Assembly: GCA_944381555.1 (NCBI GenBank)
Contig: CALWLL010000045.1
Span: 1-59,844 of the forward strand
From: an uncultured Agathobacter sp.
GTDB lineage: Bacteria > Bacillota > Clostridia > Lachnospirales > Lachnospiraceae
Length of the DNA stretch: 59,844 bases
Reading direction: 5' to 3'
Shown here: positions 1 through 8,032 of the stretch, in pieces
How the letters are laid out: each line of letters starts with the position of its first letter
How positions within the stretch are numbered: position 1 is the first letter of the stretch
Made by a program: the position numbers and the translations under genes
Notes under the pieces: model-generated
The model's database searches: none
Seen by the model: the letters and a program-made list of their open reading frames with translations, nothing else
Told to the model about the DNA's origin: nothing

Positions 1-124
1 CGGTATCGCAAAGCGATTATTTCCTTTCCGCGAGGTGCGCATCCTTCGCGGAGCGTTTTTCATATCATAGGAAAGTAAATTTCTTTCACACGTTAATGTA
101 TCACGGTCTTTCCTATGATATAAA
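1..124 (-). repeat. Dispersed palindromic repeat, copy 1 (cut by window edge)
   Basis: Read on the minus strand, this stretch matches 35697-35818 with about four substitutions over roughly 122 bases. It contains the inverted pair ATATCATAGGAAAG / CTTTCCTATGATAT around a loop of about 32 nt, then a GC-rich arm ending GCGATACCG. The copy runs off the left edge, so its far end is not visible. It abuts the terminator of the CYTH gene. No coding function is evident. Confidence 0.85.
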
Positions 125-150
125 AAAGAGGCTGTTTTGCAGCCTCTTTT
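123..150 (-). terminator. Intrinsic terminator of the CYTH gene
   Basis: AAGAGGCTG and CAGCCTCTT form a 9-bp stem around TTTTG and are flanked by A and T runs, so the hairpin can act in either direction. It lies a few bases past the stop of the minus-strand CYTH gene. The same stem and loop recur at 33114-33139. Confidence 0.8.
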
Positions 151-156
151 GAAAAA

Positions 157-609
157 TTAAAGAAGTCCATGCTGGCTTAGATTGCTGTTATGGTATTTGG
201 AAGAAGCGGTAACGTCCTCTCCGAACCAGTCCGGCGGAATAAATGCGTTGGCGTCCTCCACGCTTTCAAACTCCACTTCGACAAGGCGAAGAGGCGCTAA
301 AGCTCCCTGAAAAATATCCAGCTCTGCCGTGTGTGTTTCATCTAACGGAATGAGATAGCGGATTTTATCAATCAGGATTCCGTCAATTTTTGGAAGCATA
401 TGCGCAAAACTCTCTGCATTCAGCACAAGATTATATTCCTCGCGAACCATATGACCTTTTCCTTTATAGGTAAGGTAGTAGTCATCATTGCTGCGGCGGA
501 TCCGCACAACGGGATTCGTGTTAATATATCCCTGGCTGATGTGCTGCTGTTTATAGGAATCCAGATTCTCAGGAAGTTTTTTTACAAGAAATTTGCGTTC
601 GATTTCCAT
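157..609 (-). CDS. CYTH domain protein (triphosphatase / adenylate cyclase-like)
   Basis: This 150-residue protein opens with MEIERKFLV, the EXEXK-type signature of the CYTH superfamily. It continues with the alternating basic and acidic strand motifs of the eight-stranded tunnel fold: VRIRR, YYLTYKGKG, REEYNL, IDKIRYLIP, AELDIF and VEVEFE. Family members bind a triphosphate and divalent metal inside the barrel; many bacterial ones hydrolyse inorganic triphosphate or nucleoside triphosphates, and a few make cAMP. The length fits a stand-alone CYTH domain with no CHAD partner. An AAGGAGT-type ribosome binding site precedes the ATG. It is transcribed divergently from the DJ-1 gene and ends at a clear terminator. 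The exact substrate cannot be read from sequence. Confidence 0.85.
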   Translation of the reverse strand: MEIERKFLVKKLPENLDSYKQQHISQGYINTNPVVRIRRSNDDYYLTYKGKGHMVREEYNLVLNAESFAHMLPKIDGILIDKIRYLIPLDETHTAELDIFQGALAPLRLVEVEFESVEDANAFIPPDWFGEDVTASSKYHNSNLSQHGLL

Positions 610-746
610 AAGTACTCCTTTCGGGCTGTTTTCATGGGTTTCTTTGTGATATTATGTTATCATACTTTGTAGTAAGTGGAAACAAAATATTGTGTTTGTG
701 AAACAGCACATACAGGTGCCAGAAGTTAGAAAGATGAGGGAAAAGC

Positions 747-1295
747 ATGAAAAAATTAGGTGTTTTTATCGCAGACGGCTGCGAAGAAATTGAAGCATTA
801 ACCGTAGTAGACATTGCAAGACGTGCAGGTATTGAAACTGCAATGATTTCCGTATCCGGAAAAAAAGAGGTGACAGGCTCGCACAAGGTAACGTTTCAGA
901 CGGATATTCCGGCAGAGTTTATGGATTATGATATGCTTGACGGCATTGTGCTTCCGGGAGGTATGCCGGGAACCATAAATCTTGGCGCAAACGATTATGT
1001 GCAGAAGGTAATCGCTGATTTTTCCGCGCAGGGAAAACTGGTTGCAGCCATTTGTGCTGCACCGGGCGTACTTGGAGAAGCAGGGCTTTTGGAAGGAAAA
1101 ACCGCAACCTGTTATCCGGGATTTGAAGACAAATTATTGGGGGCGGTCAAAAGCGTTGAACCGGTGGTAAGAGATGGCAACATCATCACAAGCCGGGGAA
1201 TGGGAACCGCCATTTTATTTGCGCTTGAAATCGTGGCGTATCTGCTTGGAGAGGAAAAAGCAAAGGAGATAAAAGAGGCAATTATTTATTCATAA
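747..1295 (+). CDS. DJ-1/PfpI family protein
   Basis: This 182-residue protein is a single DJ-1/ThiJ/PfpI domain. The nucleophile elbow AAICAAP holds the reactive cysteine near residue 102, and the conserved acidic residue that polarises it is in the N-terminal CEEIEA segment. The GGMPG loop is also typical. Length and motif order match the YajL/DJ-1 subgroup, whose members have been linked to glyoxalase or deglycase activity and to oxidative-stress protection; which applies here cannot be told. It stands alone between a divergent CYTH gene and a convergent spore-protein gene, and is followed by a long hairpin. The ribosome binding site is a GAGGG about 9 nt before ATG. Confidence 0.88.
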   Translation: MKKLGVFIADGCEEIEALTVVDIARRAGIETAMISVSGKKEVTGSHKVTFQTDIPAEFMDYDMLDGIVLPGGMPGTINLGANDYVQKVIADFSAQGKLVAAICAAPGVLGEAGLLEGKTATCYPGFEDKLLGAVKSVEPVVRDGNIITSRGMGTAILFALEIVAYLLGEEKAKEIKEAIIYS

Positions 1296-1304
1296 GTAAA
1301 TAGG

Positions 1305-1335
1305 ACAAAGTGTGCGCATCCTTTTCCTACGATAG
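1305..1335. repeat. Degenerate fragment of the TATCATAG repeat
   Basis: ACAAAGTGTGCGC at 1305-1317 matches, in reverse complement, the right-hand hairpin of the full repeat near 35853. It is followed by TTTTCCTACGATAG, a degenerate version of the other repeat arm. It appears to be a shortened copy sitting just after the DJ-1 gene. Confidence 0.5.
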
Positions 1336-1391
1336 AAATAGACCCTGTTATATATTGAACAGTGCATTCAGTATATAACAGGGTCTATTTC
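1335..1391. terminator. 25-bp hairpin between convergent genes
   Basis: GAAATAGACCCTGTTATATA and its complement form a 25-bp stem (one G-U pair) around the loop CAGTGCA. It lies between the converging DJ-1 and SASP genes and is symmetric, so it could end transcription from both sides. No long T-run follows on either strand, which makes it an atypical terminator. Confidence 0.6.
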
Positions 1392-1429
1392 GTAAATCCC
1401 AGAACTTTGAAATTCCTATGCTACAATAG

Positions 1430-1630
1430 TTATCTCATCTGTTCTGTCTGGCTCTTAATCATTTTCTTAACCATTTCGCCGCCGATAGAACCAGCTTCTT
1501 TAGATGTTAAATCACCGTTATAACCACTTTTAAGATTTACACCTACTTCATTTGCGCATTCCTGTTTGAAACGCTGCATAGCTTCAGATTTGTTTGAATT
1601 TGAACTTGAGTTGTTATTTGATTTGCTCAT
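1430..1630 (-). CDS. Alpha/beta-type small acid-soluble spore protein
   Basis: This 66-residue protein has the alpha/beta SASP signature: an Asn/Ser-rich N-terminus, then KQECANEVGVNL, KSGYNGDLTSKEAG and SIGGEMVKKMI. SASPs coat and protect DNA in the dormant spore and are degraded at germination; the NEVG segment resembles the Gpr protease cleavage region. A strong AAAGGAGGTGAAC ribosome binding site precedes ATG. Upstream on the minus strand, ACATA (1680-1684) and CAATATA (1654-1660) resemble sigma-G elements, although the spacing is slightly long. The gene is direct evidence that the lineage makes endospores. Confidence 0.93.
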   Translation of the reverse strand: MSKSNNNSSSNSNKSEAMQRFKQECANEVGVNLKSGYNGDLTSKEAGSIGGEMVKKMIKSQTEQMR

Positions 1631-1694
1631 TGATGTTCACCTCCTTTACAATGTATATTGTTGTCAGTTTCAAAAAAAATATGTGAAAAGGTAG

Positions 1695-1723
1695 TTGACA
1701 ATAAATGGCAAGAGTGGTTTACT
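1695..1723 (+). promoter_or_regulatory. Sigma-A promoter of the ABC exporter leader
   Basis: A perfect TTGACA (1695-1700) is followed after 17 nt by TTTACT (1718-1723). Transcription should start near 1730 and produce a leader of about 380 nt before the exporter gene at 2109, with a terminator at 1931-1965 in between. Confidence 0.7.
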
Positions 1724-1762
1724 AGATGAGTAGACTAAAATATAAAAGAAAGCGAGGTAAAA

Positions 1763-1846
1763 ATGATGATTAGAACTACAATGAATAATTTCAAATTGAA
1801 TAAGAATTTGAACAGGAATTTTACCTCGGTGTCTATGGATTGCTGA
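1763..1846 (+). CDS. Candidate 27-residue leader peptide
   Basis: A GAGG ribosome binding site 5 nt upstream precedes a 27-codon ORF starting MMIRTTMNNF, rich in Asn, Lys and Thr, and ending in MDC before TGA. It matches nothing I recognise. It lies between the promoter at 1695 and the terminator at 1931, and its start region forms one arm of the first leader stem, so its translation should affect which stem forms. A second possible ORF (1887-1940, starting MYHNFSNGY) ends with its TAA inside the terminator arm but lacks a convincing ribosome binding site. The role as an attenuator peptide is an inference from position. Confidence 0.45.
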   Translation: MMIRTTMNNFKLNKNLNRNFTSVSMDC

Positions 1847-1930
1847 TATTATGATTATTTTTGGATAACAGAATAGTTTCTTATTCATGTATCATAATTT
1901 TAGTAATGGATATGTGTATTATGCGTGTAC

Positions 1931-1965
1931 TCCCGGGTAAGGATTGTCTTACCCGGGATTTTTTT
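1931..1965 (+). terminator. Leader terminator before the ABC exporter
   Basis: TCCCGGGTAAG (1931-1941) and CTTACCCGGGA (1948-1958) form a perfect 11-bp stem with a 6-nt loop, followed by seven T. It sits downstream of the promoter and upstream of the exporter genes, so it should block the operon unless the antiterminator pairing forms. Confidence 0.88.
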
Positions 1966-2108
1966 GCGTTATCGGAGAATTTATTTGAAAGAGATGCATG
2001 ACAAAGGCTCCAAAACCTGTGAAGGAGCAGAAGTTTTACCCGCATATGTCAGCAGCACATACATGGACTCCGAAAAAACAACTTGGTATTACTTGAAGGG
2101 AGTGTGTT

Positions 2109-3848
2109 ATGAAAAAAATTCATACTTATGTATTAAAACAATGGCCATTTTATTTATTTGCATTGGTCAGTATGTTTATTGCAATCGGATTAGACATGCT
2201 GTACCCGCAGGTTACAAAGATTATCGTAAATGAAGTACTCGTAAGCAAGGACATGGAGCGGCTGCCGGGACTTCTGATGATTATCGTATTGTGCGGTATC
2301 GGCAGATGTGTTTTTGGATATTTAAAAGAAATTACATTCGACAGAACCGGTTCAACGATTGGTTCTGAAATGAGAAAAGATTTGTTTGGACATATTCAGG
2401 GATTATCCGTAGATTACTTCGATAAAACCAACACGGGAGAACTGATGGCTCGTGTAAAAGATGATATCGACAGACTCTGGAGTGTGCTTGGGTATGTGGG
2501 TATGTTAGTAATTGAGGTCGTAGTGCATGTAAGCAGCGTATTATACTGCATGTTCAATCTGAACTTTAAACTGACATTTTTTCCGCTGGCATGTATGATC
2601 GCCTGTGGTATCGTGGCAGTTATCATGGAGAAAAAGCTGGATAAAATCTATGAGGATATCAGTGAAGAAAATGCTGTGCTTACAACCATTGCAGAGGAAA
2701 ACTTATCGGGCGTGCGTACCGTTAAGGCTTTTGCCAGAGAAGAATTTGAAATCAAGAAATTCTTATCGCATAACAGCAGATATTATGAATTAAATATGCG
2801 GCAGGCGAAGGCATGGGTAAGATATTTTCCGTTCTTCCAGTTCGTAAGCGCAATGCTCCCGGTATGTACGACCATTCTGGGCGGAATAGAGGTGCTAAGT
2901 GGAAATATGGATATCGGCTCTTTATTTGCATATGTGGAGTACAGCCGTAATTGTACATGGCCAATGCAGATGGTTGGCTGGCTGACAAATGATGTATCGA
3001 GCGCAATAGCATCCAAAAAGAAACTGGATAAAATCGTAAATCAGTTTTCCAATATGACAGAACCGGAAAATCCGGTCATTCTGGATGAGGTGCGCGGCGA
3101 AGTGTCCTTTGAGCATGTAAGTTTTTCCATTGAAGATAAGGAGATTTTAAAGGATATTACTTTTACGATTCCACAGGGGAAAACGCTTGGTATTATGGGG
3201 GCAACAGGCGCAGGCAAATCTACGATTGTAACTTTGATGCAGAGGTTCTATGACCCGACCAAAGGCGTTGTTCGGATAGACGGAACAGATATTAAAGAGA
3301 TGTCTTTTAAGCAGGTGCGCGGAAGCAATGCCGTTGTAATGCAGGATGTTTTTCTGTTCTCAGACACAATTGCTGAGAATATCAAAATGGGCAAACGACA
3401 CAATACCTCTATGGCCGAAATAAAGGGTGCTGCTTCGTTTGCGCAGGCATCGGATTTTATCGAGGAAATGGAAAATACATATGATACTGTTATCGGCGAG
3501 CGCGGGGTAGGTTTATCAGGCGGACAAAAACAGCGTATCAGTATTGCCAGAGCGATAGCAAAAAAGTGTCCGATTCTTGTTATGGATGATTCTACATCAG
3601 CTCTTGATATGGAAACCGAACGTGAAATTCAAAAAGAGTTAGAGCAGATGAAAGGAACAACAAAAATAATTATTGCCCATAGAATTTCCGCAGTACGTCA
3701 TGCAGATGAGATTATTTACCTAAAGGACGGACAAATCGCGGAGCGAGGTACCCATGAAGAACTTCTTGCAAAGAAGGGCTTATACTATGAGACATACAAG
3801 GTACAGTATGGTGATATGGCATTAGCCATTGCAGCAAAGAACTGTTAA
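2109..3848 (+). CDS. ABC exporter, degenerate-site half (BmrC/YheI-like)
   Basis: This 579-residue half-transporter has six predicted membrane helices in residues 1-300, then an ATPase domain. It shows Walker A GATGAGKST (364-372), signature LSGGQ (469-473), Walker B ILVMDD (489-494) and H-loop His 524. The residue after the Walker B aspartate is Asp, not the catalytic Glu, which marks the half that contributes the inactive site of a heterodimeric exporter. The next gene, 24 bp on, encodes a partner with an intact Glu. Such pairs (BmrCD, LmrCD, TM287/288) export hydrophobic drugs and other amphiphiles. AAGGGAG precedes the ATG. Expression is probably controlled by the upstream attenuator. Confidence 0.88.
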   Translation: MKKIHTYVLKQWPFYLFALVSMFIAIGLDMLYPQVTKIIVNEVLVSKDMERLPGLLMIIVLCGIGRCVFGYLKEITFDRTGSTIGSEMRKDLFGHIQGLSVDYFDKTNTGELMARVKDDIDRLWSVLGYVGMLVIEVVVHVSSVLYCMFNLNFKLTFFPLACMIACGIVAVIMEKKLDKIYEDISEENAVLTTIAEENLSGVRTVKAFAREEFEIKKFLSHNSRYYELNMRQAKAWVRYFPFFQFVSAMLPVCTTILGGIEVLSGNMDIGSLFAYVEYSRNCTWPMQMVGWLTNDVSSAIASKKKLDKIVNQFSNMTEPENPVILDEVRGEVSFEHVSFSIEDKEILKDITFTIPQGKTLGIMGATGAGKSTIVTLMQRFYDPTKGVVRIDGTDIKEMSFKQVRGSNAVVMQDVFLFSDTIAENIKMGKRHNTSMAEIKGAASFAQASDFIEEMENTYDTVIGERGVGLSGGQKQRISIARAIAKKCPILVMDDSTSALDMETEREIQKELEQMKGTTKIIIAHRISAVRHADEIIYLKDGQIAERGTHEELLAKKGLYYETYKVQYGDMALAIAAKNC

Positions 3849-3872
3849 TTATAAGGAAAGGTGGAATGAAGC

Positions 3873-5654
3873 GTGGCCGTAAATTCATTTCGGGAAGACG
3901 AACAGGTGGAAAGCAAAGGCAAATGGAAAGTCATTGTCCGATTGCTTTCTTATCTGAAAAATCATATAAAAGCGGTAATCGGAGTGCTTATCTGCATGGG
4001 GATTACCATAGGAATCAGTCTTGTCAATCCGCTTTTGATAGAACATGCGATTGACGAGTATATTGGAAAAGGAAATATGAAAGGGCTTTTGTATCTTGGC
4101 GTATTTTGTCTGATACTAAATGTAATTTACATACTGCTTGTAAAAGTGCGTATGTATGTGATGTCCTTAATTTCCAATCAAATTCTTTTGAGCGTACGTC
4201 AGGAATTGTATGAACATATCCAGAAGTTAAGCTTTAAGTTTTTTGACAGCAGACCAAGCGGTAAGATTCTGGCGAGAATCATCGGGGATGTTAATTCTCT
4301 TAAGGATGTTTTATCCAATGCTGTTACAACGCTTATCCCGGATTTTGTGACAGTGATAGGGGTGCTTGTGATTATGCTGGTTAAGAATTGGAAGCTGGCT
4401 CTTGCATCCCTTTGTACGATTCCGCTTCTTATGACAGGAATGTTTATTATTCAAAGATTTTCGCATGAAAGATGGAGGACTCACCGTAAAAAGTCTTCCA
4501 ATCTCAATGCATTTGTGCATGAGGACATTGCGGGAATCCGCGTTGTGCAGAGCCTTTGTGCCCAGGAGGAGACAAAACAGACGTTTGATGAATTGACCGA
4601 TGAGCACAGAACCTCCTTTATCCGTGCCTGTGCGGTAAACGATATGTTTTTTCCTTGTGTTGATTTTTGCTGGGGAATCAGTTCGATGGCGATGTATCTG
4701 GTCGGGGTAAAATATATTGGATTTCCAGAGATTTCCATTGGATTATTGGCGTCCTTTGGTATGTATATCGGTATGTTCTGGGACCCGATTTCAAACTTAA
4801 GTAATTTTTATAACCAGTTAGTTTCCAACTTATCGGCGGCAGAGCGTATTTTCGAACTGCTGGACACAAAACCGGACATCATCGATGAAAGTGATGCGGT
4901 GGAACTGCCGGATATTGAGGGTAAAGTTGAATTTAAGCATGTTTCTTTTACTTATGATGAAGGAACAGAGGCAGAAACGAAGGTTTTGGATGATGTGAGC
5001 TTTACCGTAAAACCGGGAGAAACCATTGCGCTGGTTGGACCAACAGGTGCGGGGAAAACGACAATTGTAAATTTAATCAGCCGTTTTTATGATATTCAGA
5101 AAGGGAATATATTCATTGACGGATATGATTTAAAGAAGGTATCCCTTCACAGCCTGCGTAAGCAGATGGGGGTTATGACGCAGGATAATTTCATTTTTCA
5201 TGGAACGATTCGTGAGAACATAATGTATGGAAAACTCGATGCAACAGAGGAAGAGATGATTGCTGCCGCAAAAGCGGTCAATGCGCATGATTTTATCATG
5301 AAGATGGAAAACGGATATGATACAAAACTCCGCGAGCGCGGAGCGGGATTATCTATCGGACAAAGACAGTTGATTGCTTTTGCCAGAACCATGATATCTA
5401 TGCCTAAAATATTGATTCTCGATGAAGCAACTTCAAGTATTGACACGCATACGGAACGTATGGTGCAGGAAGGCATAGCAGCTCTTTTAAAAGGGCGGAC
5501 CAGCTTTGTCATTGCCCATCGCCTGTCGACGATTCAGAACGCAGACAGGATATTTGTAATTGATAATGGCGGTATTGTGGAGGCAGGAACGCCAACGGAG
5601 CTTATGGAGAGAAAAGGGGCTTATTACAGGCTGTATATGGCACAGGTTGTATAA
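3873..5654 (+). CDS. ABC exporter, catalytic half (BmrD/YheH-like)
   Basis: This 593-residue partner of the preceding gene has a membrane domain in residues 20-330 and an ATPase with Walker A GPTGAGKTT (389-397), signature LSIGQ (493-497), Walker B ILILDE (513-518) with the catalytic Glu, and His 549. The non-canonical LSIGQ signature and intact Glu complement the degenerate residues of the first half, as in known heterodimers. Translation starts at GTG, preceded by AGGAAAGGTGG. The two genes are certainly co-transcribed. The substrate is unknown, but the attenuator upstream and the APH-like fusion downstream suggest a role against translation inhibitors. Confidence 0.88.
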   Translation: MAVNSFREDEQVESKGKWKVIVRLLSYLKNHIKAVIGVLICMGITIGISLVNPLLIEHAIDEYIGKGNMKGLLYLGVFCLILNVIYILLVKVRMYVMSLISNQILLSVRQELYEHIQKLSFKFFDSRPSGKILARIIGDVNSLKDVLSNAVTTLIPDFVTVIGVLVIMLVKNWKLALASLCTIPLLMTGMFIIQRFSHERWRTHRKKSSNLNAFVHEDIAGIRVVQSLCAQEETKQTFDELTDEHRTSFIRACAVNDMFFPCVDFCWGISSMAMYLVGVKYIGFPEISIGLLASFGMYIGMFWDPISNLSNFYNQLVSNLSAAERIFELLDTKPDIIDESDAVELPDIEGKVEFKHVSFTYDEGTEAETKVLDDVSFTVKPGETIALVGPTGAGKTTIVNLISRFYDIQKGNIFIDGYDLKKVSLHSLRKQMGVMTQDNFIFHGTIRENIMYGKLDATEEEMIAAAKAVNAHDFIMKMENGYDTKLRERGAGLSIGQRQLIAFARTMISMPKILILDEATSSIDTHTERMVQEGIAALLKGRTSFVIAHRLSTIQNADRIFVIDNGGIVEAGTPTELMERKGAYYRLYMAQVV

Positions 5655-5685
5655 GTGCTTTTTCCTGTGTTATAATTGCAGGAAA
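5648..5685 (+). promoter_or_regulatory. Promoter with inverted repeat over the -10
   Basis: TTGTAT (5648-5653), a 17-nt spacer and a perfect TATAAT (5671-5676) form a promoter just after the exporter stop codon. TTTCCTG (5661-5667) and CAGGAAA (5679-5685) form an inverted repeat centred on the -10, which could be a repressor operator. The promoter overlaps the ATG at 5676, which therefore cannot be the start of the next gene. Confidence 0.6.
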
Positions 5686-5711
5686 TAATAGTCATAAAAG
5701 GAGAATGGAGT

Positions 5712-7415
5712 TTGAGATTAAAGTACAAAAAGATTCATATTGGAAGACGAACATTAAAAACAGCGATAGCGGTGATCGTATCTATGCTGATTGTGACTTC
5801 TTATGGGGCAACGACATCCAAAATGATTTTTGCTATGCTCGGGGCTATGAATGCAATGGAGACCACCTTTAAGAAATCAATAGAGGCGTGTCTGACGCAG
5901 ATTGTCGGAATGCTTCTGGGTGCAATCACAGGAGTGCTGCTTTTGAACCTCCCAATTAATCATTTTGTATGCGTGGGAATCGGAATTGTATGTGTTATTA
6001 CAATATATAATGTACTTCAAATTCCATTTTCTCCTGTGCTGCCCGGATTGATTATTGTGACTGTATGTACCACGCCGGATATCCAGCCATTTGCATATGC
6101 GCTTGGCAGGCTTTGGGACACGGCAATCGGTTTGGGTGTGAGTATGGTAATCAACGTACTGGTTTTACCTTATGATAATAGCCTTAAAATCCGAAACAGT
6201 ATTGAATATCTGAAGGAGGAGGTGATTATCTTTTTGGAGGATATGTTTGACGGGGACAAGCTGTACCCGGATACAAAGAAGCTGACAAAGATAATTACCG
6301 AAATGGCGGGGAGTTTAGGGATTCTGTCCGAACAGTGGTTTCCGCTAAGAAGAAAGCAAAATGCAAGACGTCTTGCAGTATTGCTTGAATATGAAGGAAA
6401 ATCACGCCAGCTATTGGCACATATGGAGATGTTGTCAGGAATAAAGGCGCTTGGAAGGCTGACAGAGGAAAACCGGGAAAGGCTCAAAGCCTGTGGGGCG
6501 AAGATTCAGGATAAGAGAGTCATGGATGAGGTTTTGGAAATGGATGTAATTACCAATTATCATCTGAAAGAGATTCTCATACTAAGACAGGAGCTGATGG
6601 AAGAACTCATGCAGTTTCCAATCAGGCGGGCAATCAAAAACCGGACGCTAATCTATGAGAATCAAACCAAATGCGTCTACACGGGCGAATCAAACGAATT
6701 TGGCCCTGTGGTATTGAAAACAGACCAAAATATCACACAACTGTATTCGGAATATCATATGCTTGCGAAGTTAAACGGAAATCATAGCTGCAAGGTATAT
6801 GCATTTGATGCAGACAAAGGACAATTGTTAGAGGAACGGATTTTGCCGGGACATAAGCTAAGAGAAGAAGCATCATTGGAAAAAAGGCTGGATGCTTTCG
6901 TGGAGGTATTTCAATCAATACATATACCTGTGGTGGCAGACAAACCTGCAAAGTATACTATTCCAACGTATCTGGACTGGTTAGAGGATATCTGCCAATA
7001 CAATCCGCTCCCAAAAGAATGGAGAGCGTATGCAAAAAAAGCACAGGAAATTGGGGCAGAGCTTTTTGAAAAGTATCCGGACAGAGTGCTGCTGCATGGA
7101 GATTTGCACCATGATAATCTGTTGCAGAAGCAGGATGGAAGTTATGTATTTATAGACCCGAAAGGGGTTATCGGACCGGAAATTTTTGATTTGCCGAGAT
7201 TCATTTTAAATGAACTCGATATGGACCCTGAAAAGACAGATGAAGAGCATATAGATCACGTTATACAAGAACTCAGCGGGCGTTTGGACTATCCGCCGGA
7301 GGATGTGCAGAAACTTTTTTATATGGAGGCTGTGCTCGCAAACGTATGGAGCATAGAAGATAACGAAGAGGTAAATACAAAGATGATGGAAGTGGCCAAA
7401 GCAATGATAGAATAA
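5712..7415 (+). CDS. ArAE membrane domain fused to APH(6)-like phosphotransferase
   Basis: This 567-residue protein joins two families. Residues 1-160 form an aromatic-acid-exporter (ArAE/FUSC) membrane domain with about five to six helices, and an associated soluble helical region runs to about 300. Residues 315-567 read as an aminoglycoside/hydroxyurea phosphotransferase of the APH(6) type: an ATP-binding Lys in VVLKTD (about 336), the catalytic loop HGDLHHDN (462-469) and the metal-binding IDPKGV (about 481-486). I chose the TTG start because AAAGGAG lies 8 nt before it and the upstream ATG overlaps the promoter. No frameshift separates the halves. The fusion would place a kinase at the membrane; its substrate is unknown. 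Confidence 0.8.
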   Translation: MRLKYKKIHIGRRTLKTAIAVIVSMLIVTSYGATTSKMIFAMLGAMNAMETTFKKSIEACLTQIVGMLLGAITGVLLLNLPINHFVCVGIGIVCVITIYNVLQIPFSPVLPGLIIVTVCTTPDIQPFAYALGRLWDTAIGLGVSMVINVLVLPYDNSLKIRNSIEYLKEEVIIFLEDMFDGDKLYPDTKKLTKIITEMAGSLGILSEQWFPLRRKQNARRLAVLLEYEGKSRQLLAHMEMLSGIKALGRLTEENRERLKACGAKIQDKRVMDEVLEMDVITNYHLKEILILRQELMEELMQFPIRRAIKNRTLIYENQTKCVYTGESNEFGPVVLKTDQNITQLYSEYHMLAKLNGNHSCKVYAFDADKGQLLEERILPGHKLREEASLEKRLDAFVEVFQSIHIPVVADKPAKYTIPTYLDWLEDICQYNPLPKEWRAYAKKAQEIGAELFEKYPDRVLLHGDLHHDNLLQKQDGSYVFIDPKGVIGPEIFDLPRFILNELDMDPEKTDEEHIDHVIQELSGRLDYPPEDVQKLFYMEAVLANVWSIEDNEEVNTKMMEVAKAMIE

Positions 7416-7498
7416 TAGGATATTGACGATTTTCAAAAGATATCAGATATTATATATAACCCATGCATAGAACTATGAGATGTCACGGAGGTAGCCAT

Positions 7499-7993
7499 AT
7501 GCACACAATTCTTGTTTTAGATGAGAAAAATTATACAGATGATATGCCGGTTATAAAAAGAGTCGGAGTTCGTGCAATTATTATGAAAAATGGATTGCTT
7601 GCCATGCAAAAGAGTAAAGAGGGCGAATACAAGATACCCGGCGGCGGCATGAATCCGGGTGAAACCATAGAAGAAGCCCTTATGCGTGAGGTGAGGGAAG
7701 AAACAGGTCTTATCATAATTCCGGAAACCATCCGGGAATTGGGTGAAATTCTTGAGGTACGCAGGGATATTTTTGATGAGAATGCCAAGTATATTGCACG
7801 TTCGCTGCACTATAGCTGTGAAGTAGAGGACAGAATCATTCCGACATCTATGACAGAAAGTGAAATGCGCAAAGGCTTTCATCTGGCGTGGGCAGACATT
7901 GATACCATCATTGCTGCAAATGAGGCTCTTATAAAGGAAAAGTGGCAGGAGCGTGACATAAGATTTCTAAGATGGCTGAAGGAAAAACAATAA
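7499..7993 (+). CDS. NUDIX hydrolase
   Basis: This 164-residue protein has a complete NUDIX box, with GGGMNPGETIEEA followed by REVREETGL, which binds the metals used to hydrolyse a nucleoside diphosphate linked to another moiety. The start was placed at the ATG preceded by GGAGGTAGCCAT rather than an in-frame ATG 36 nt earlier that lacks a ribosome binding site. It lies 83 nt after the ArAE-APH fusion and just before yfcE. The substrate cannot be predicted from the box alone. The C-terminal region (AWADIDTII) is typical of house-cleaning NUDIX enzymes. Confidence 0.88.
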   Translation: MHTILVLDEKNYTDDMPVIKRVGVRAIIMKNGLLAMQKSKEGEYKIPGGGMNPGETIEEALMREVREETGLIIIPETIRELGEILEVRRDIFDENAKYIARSLHYSCEVEDRIIPTSMTESEMRKGFHLAWADIDTIIAANEALIKEKWQERDIRFLRWLKEKQ

Positions 7994-8032
7994 ATTCTGT
8001 ATATCAGAGAGGTTAGAAAGGATAGTATATAT

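Larger units (their letters stand above)
1753..1965 (+). promoter_or_regulatory. Probable transcription attenuator of the ABC exporter operon
   Basis: Three stems compete. CGAGGTAAAA (1753-1762) pairs perfectly with TTTTACCTCG (1819-1828). The same second segment, as TTACC-T-CGG (1821-1829), can instead pair with CCGGGTAA (1933-1940), leaving one bulged T. That last segment is also the 5' arm of the terminator at 1931-1958. The first segment contains the ribosome binding site of a 27-codon ORF. This is the layout expected of translation-coupled attenuation, as known for bmrB-bmrCD and for several ABC-F and erm leaders. The pairing is seen in sequence; the mechanism is inferred. From 1966 to 2108 I see no further element. 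Confidence 0.6.

Noticed and set aside
1925-2233. A 102-codon ORF overlapping the start of the ABC exporter
   Set aside because: It reads through the leader terminator stem and overlaps the exporter start in another frame, with no ribosome binding site and no recognisable product.
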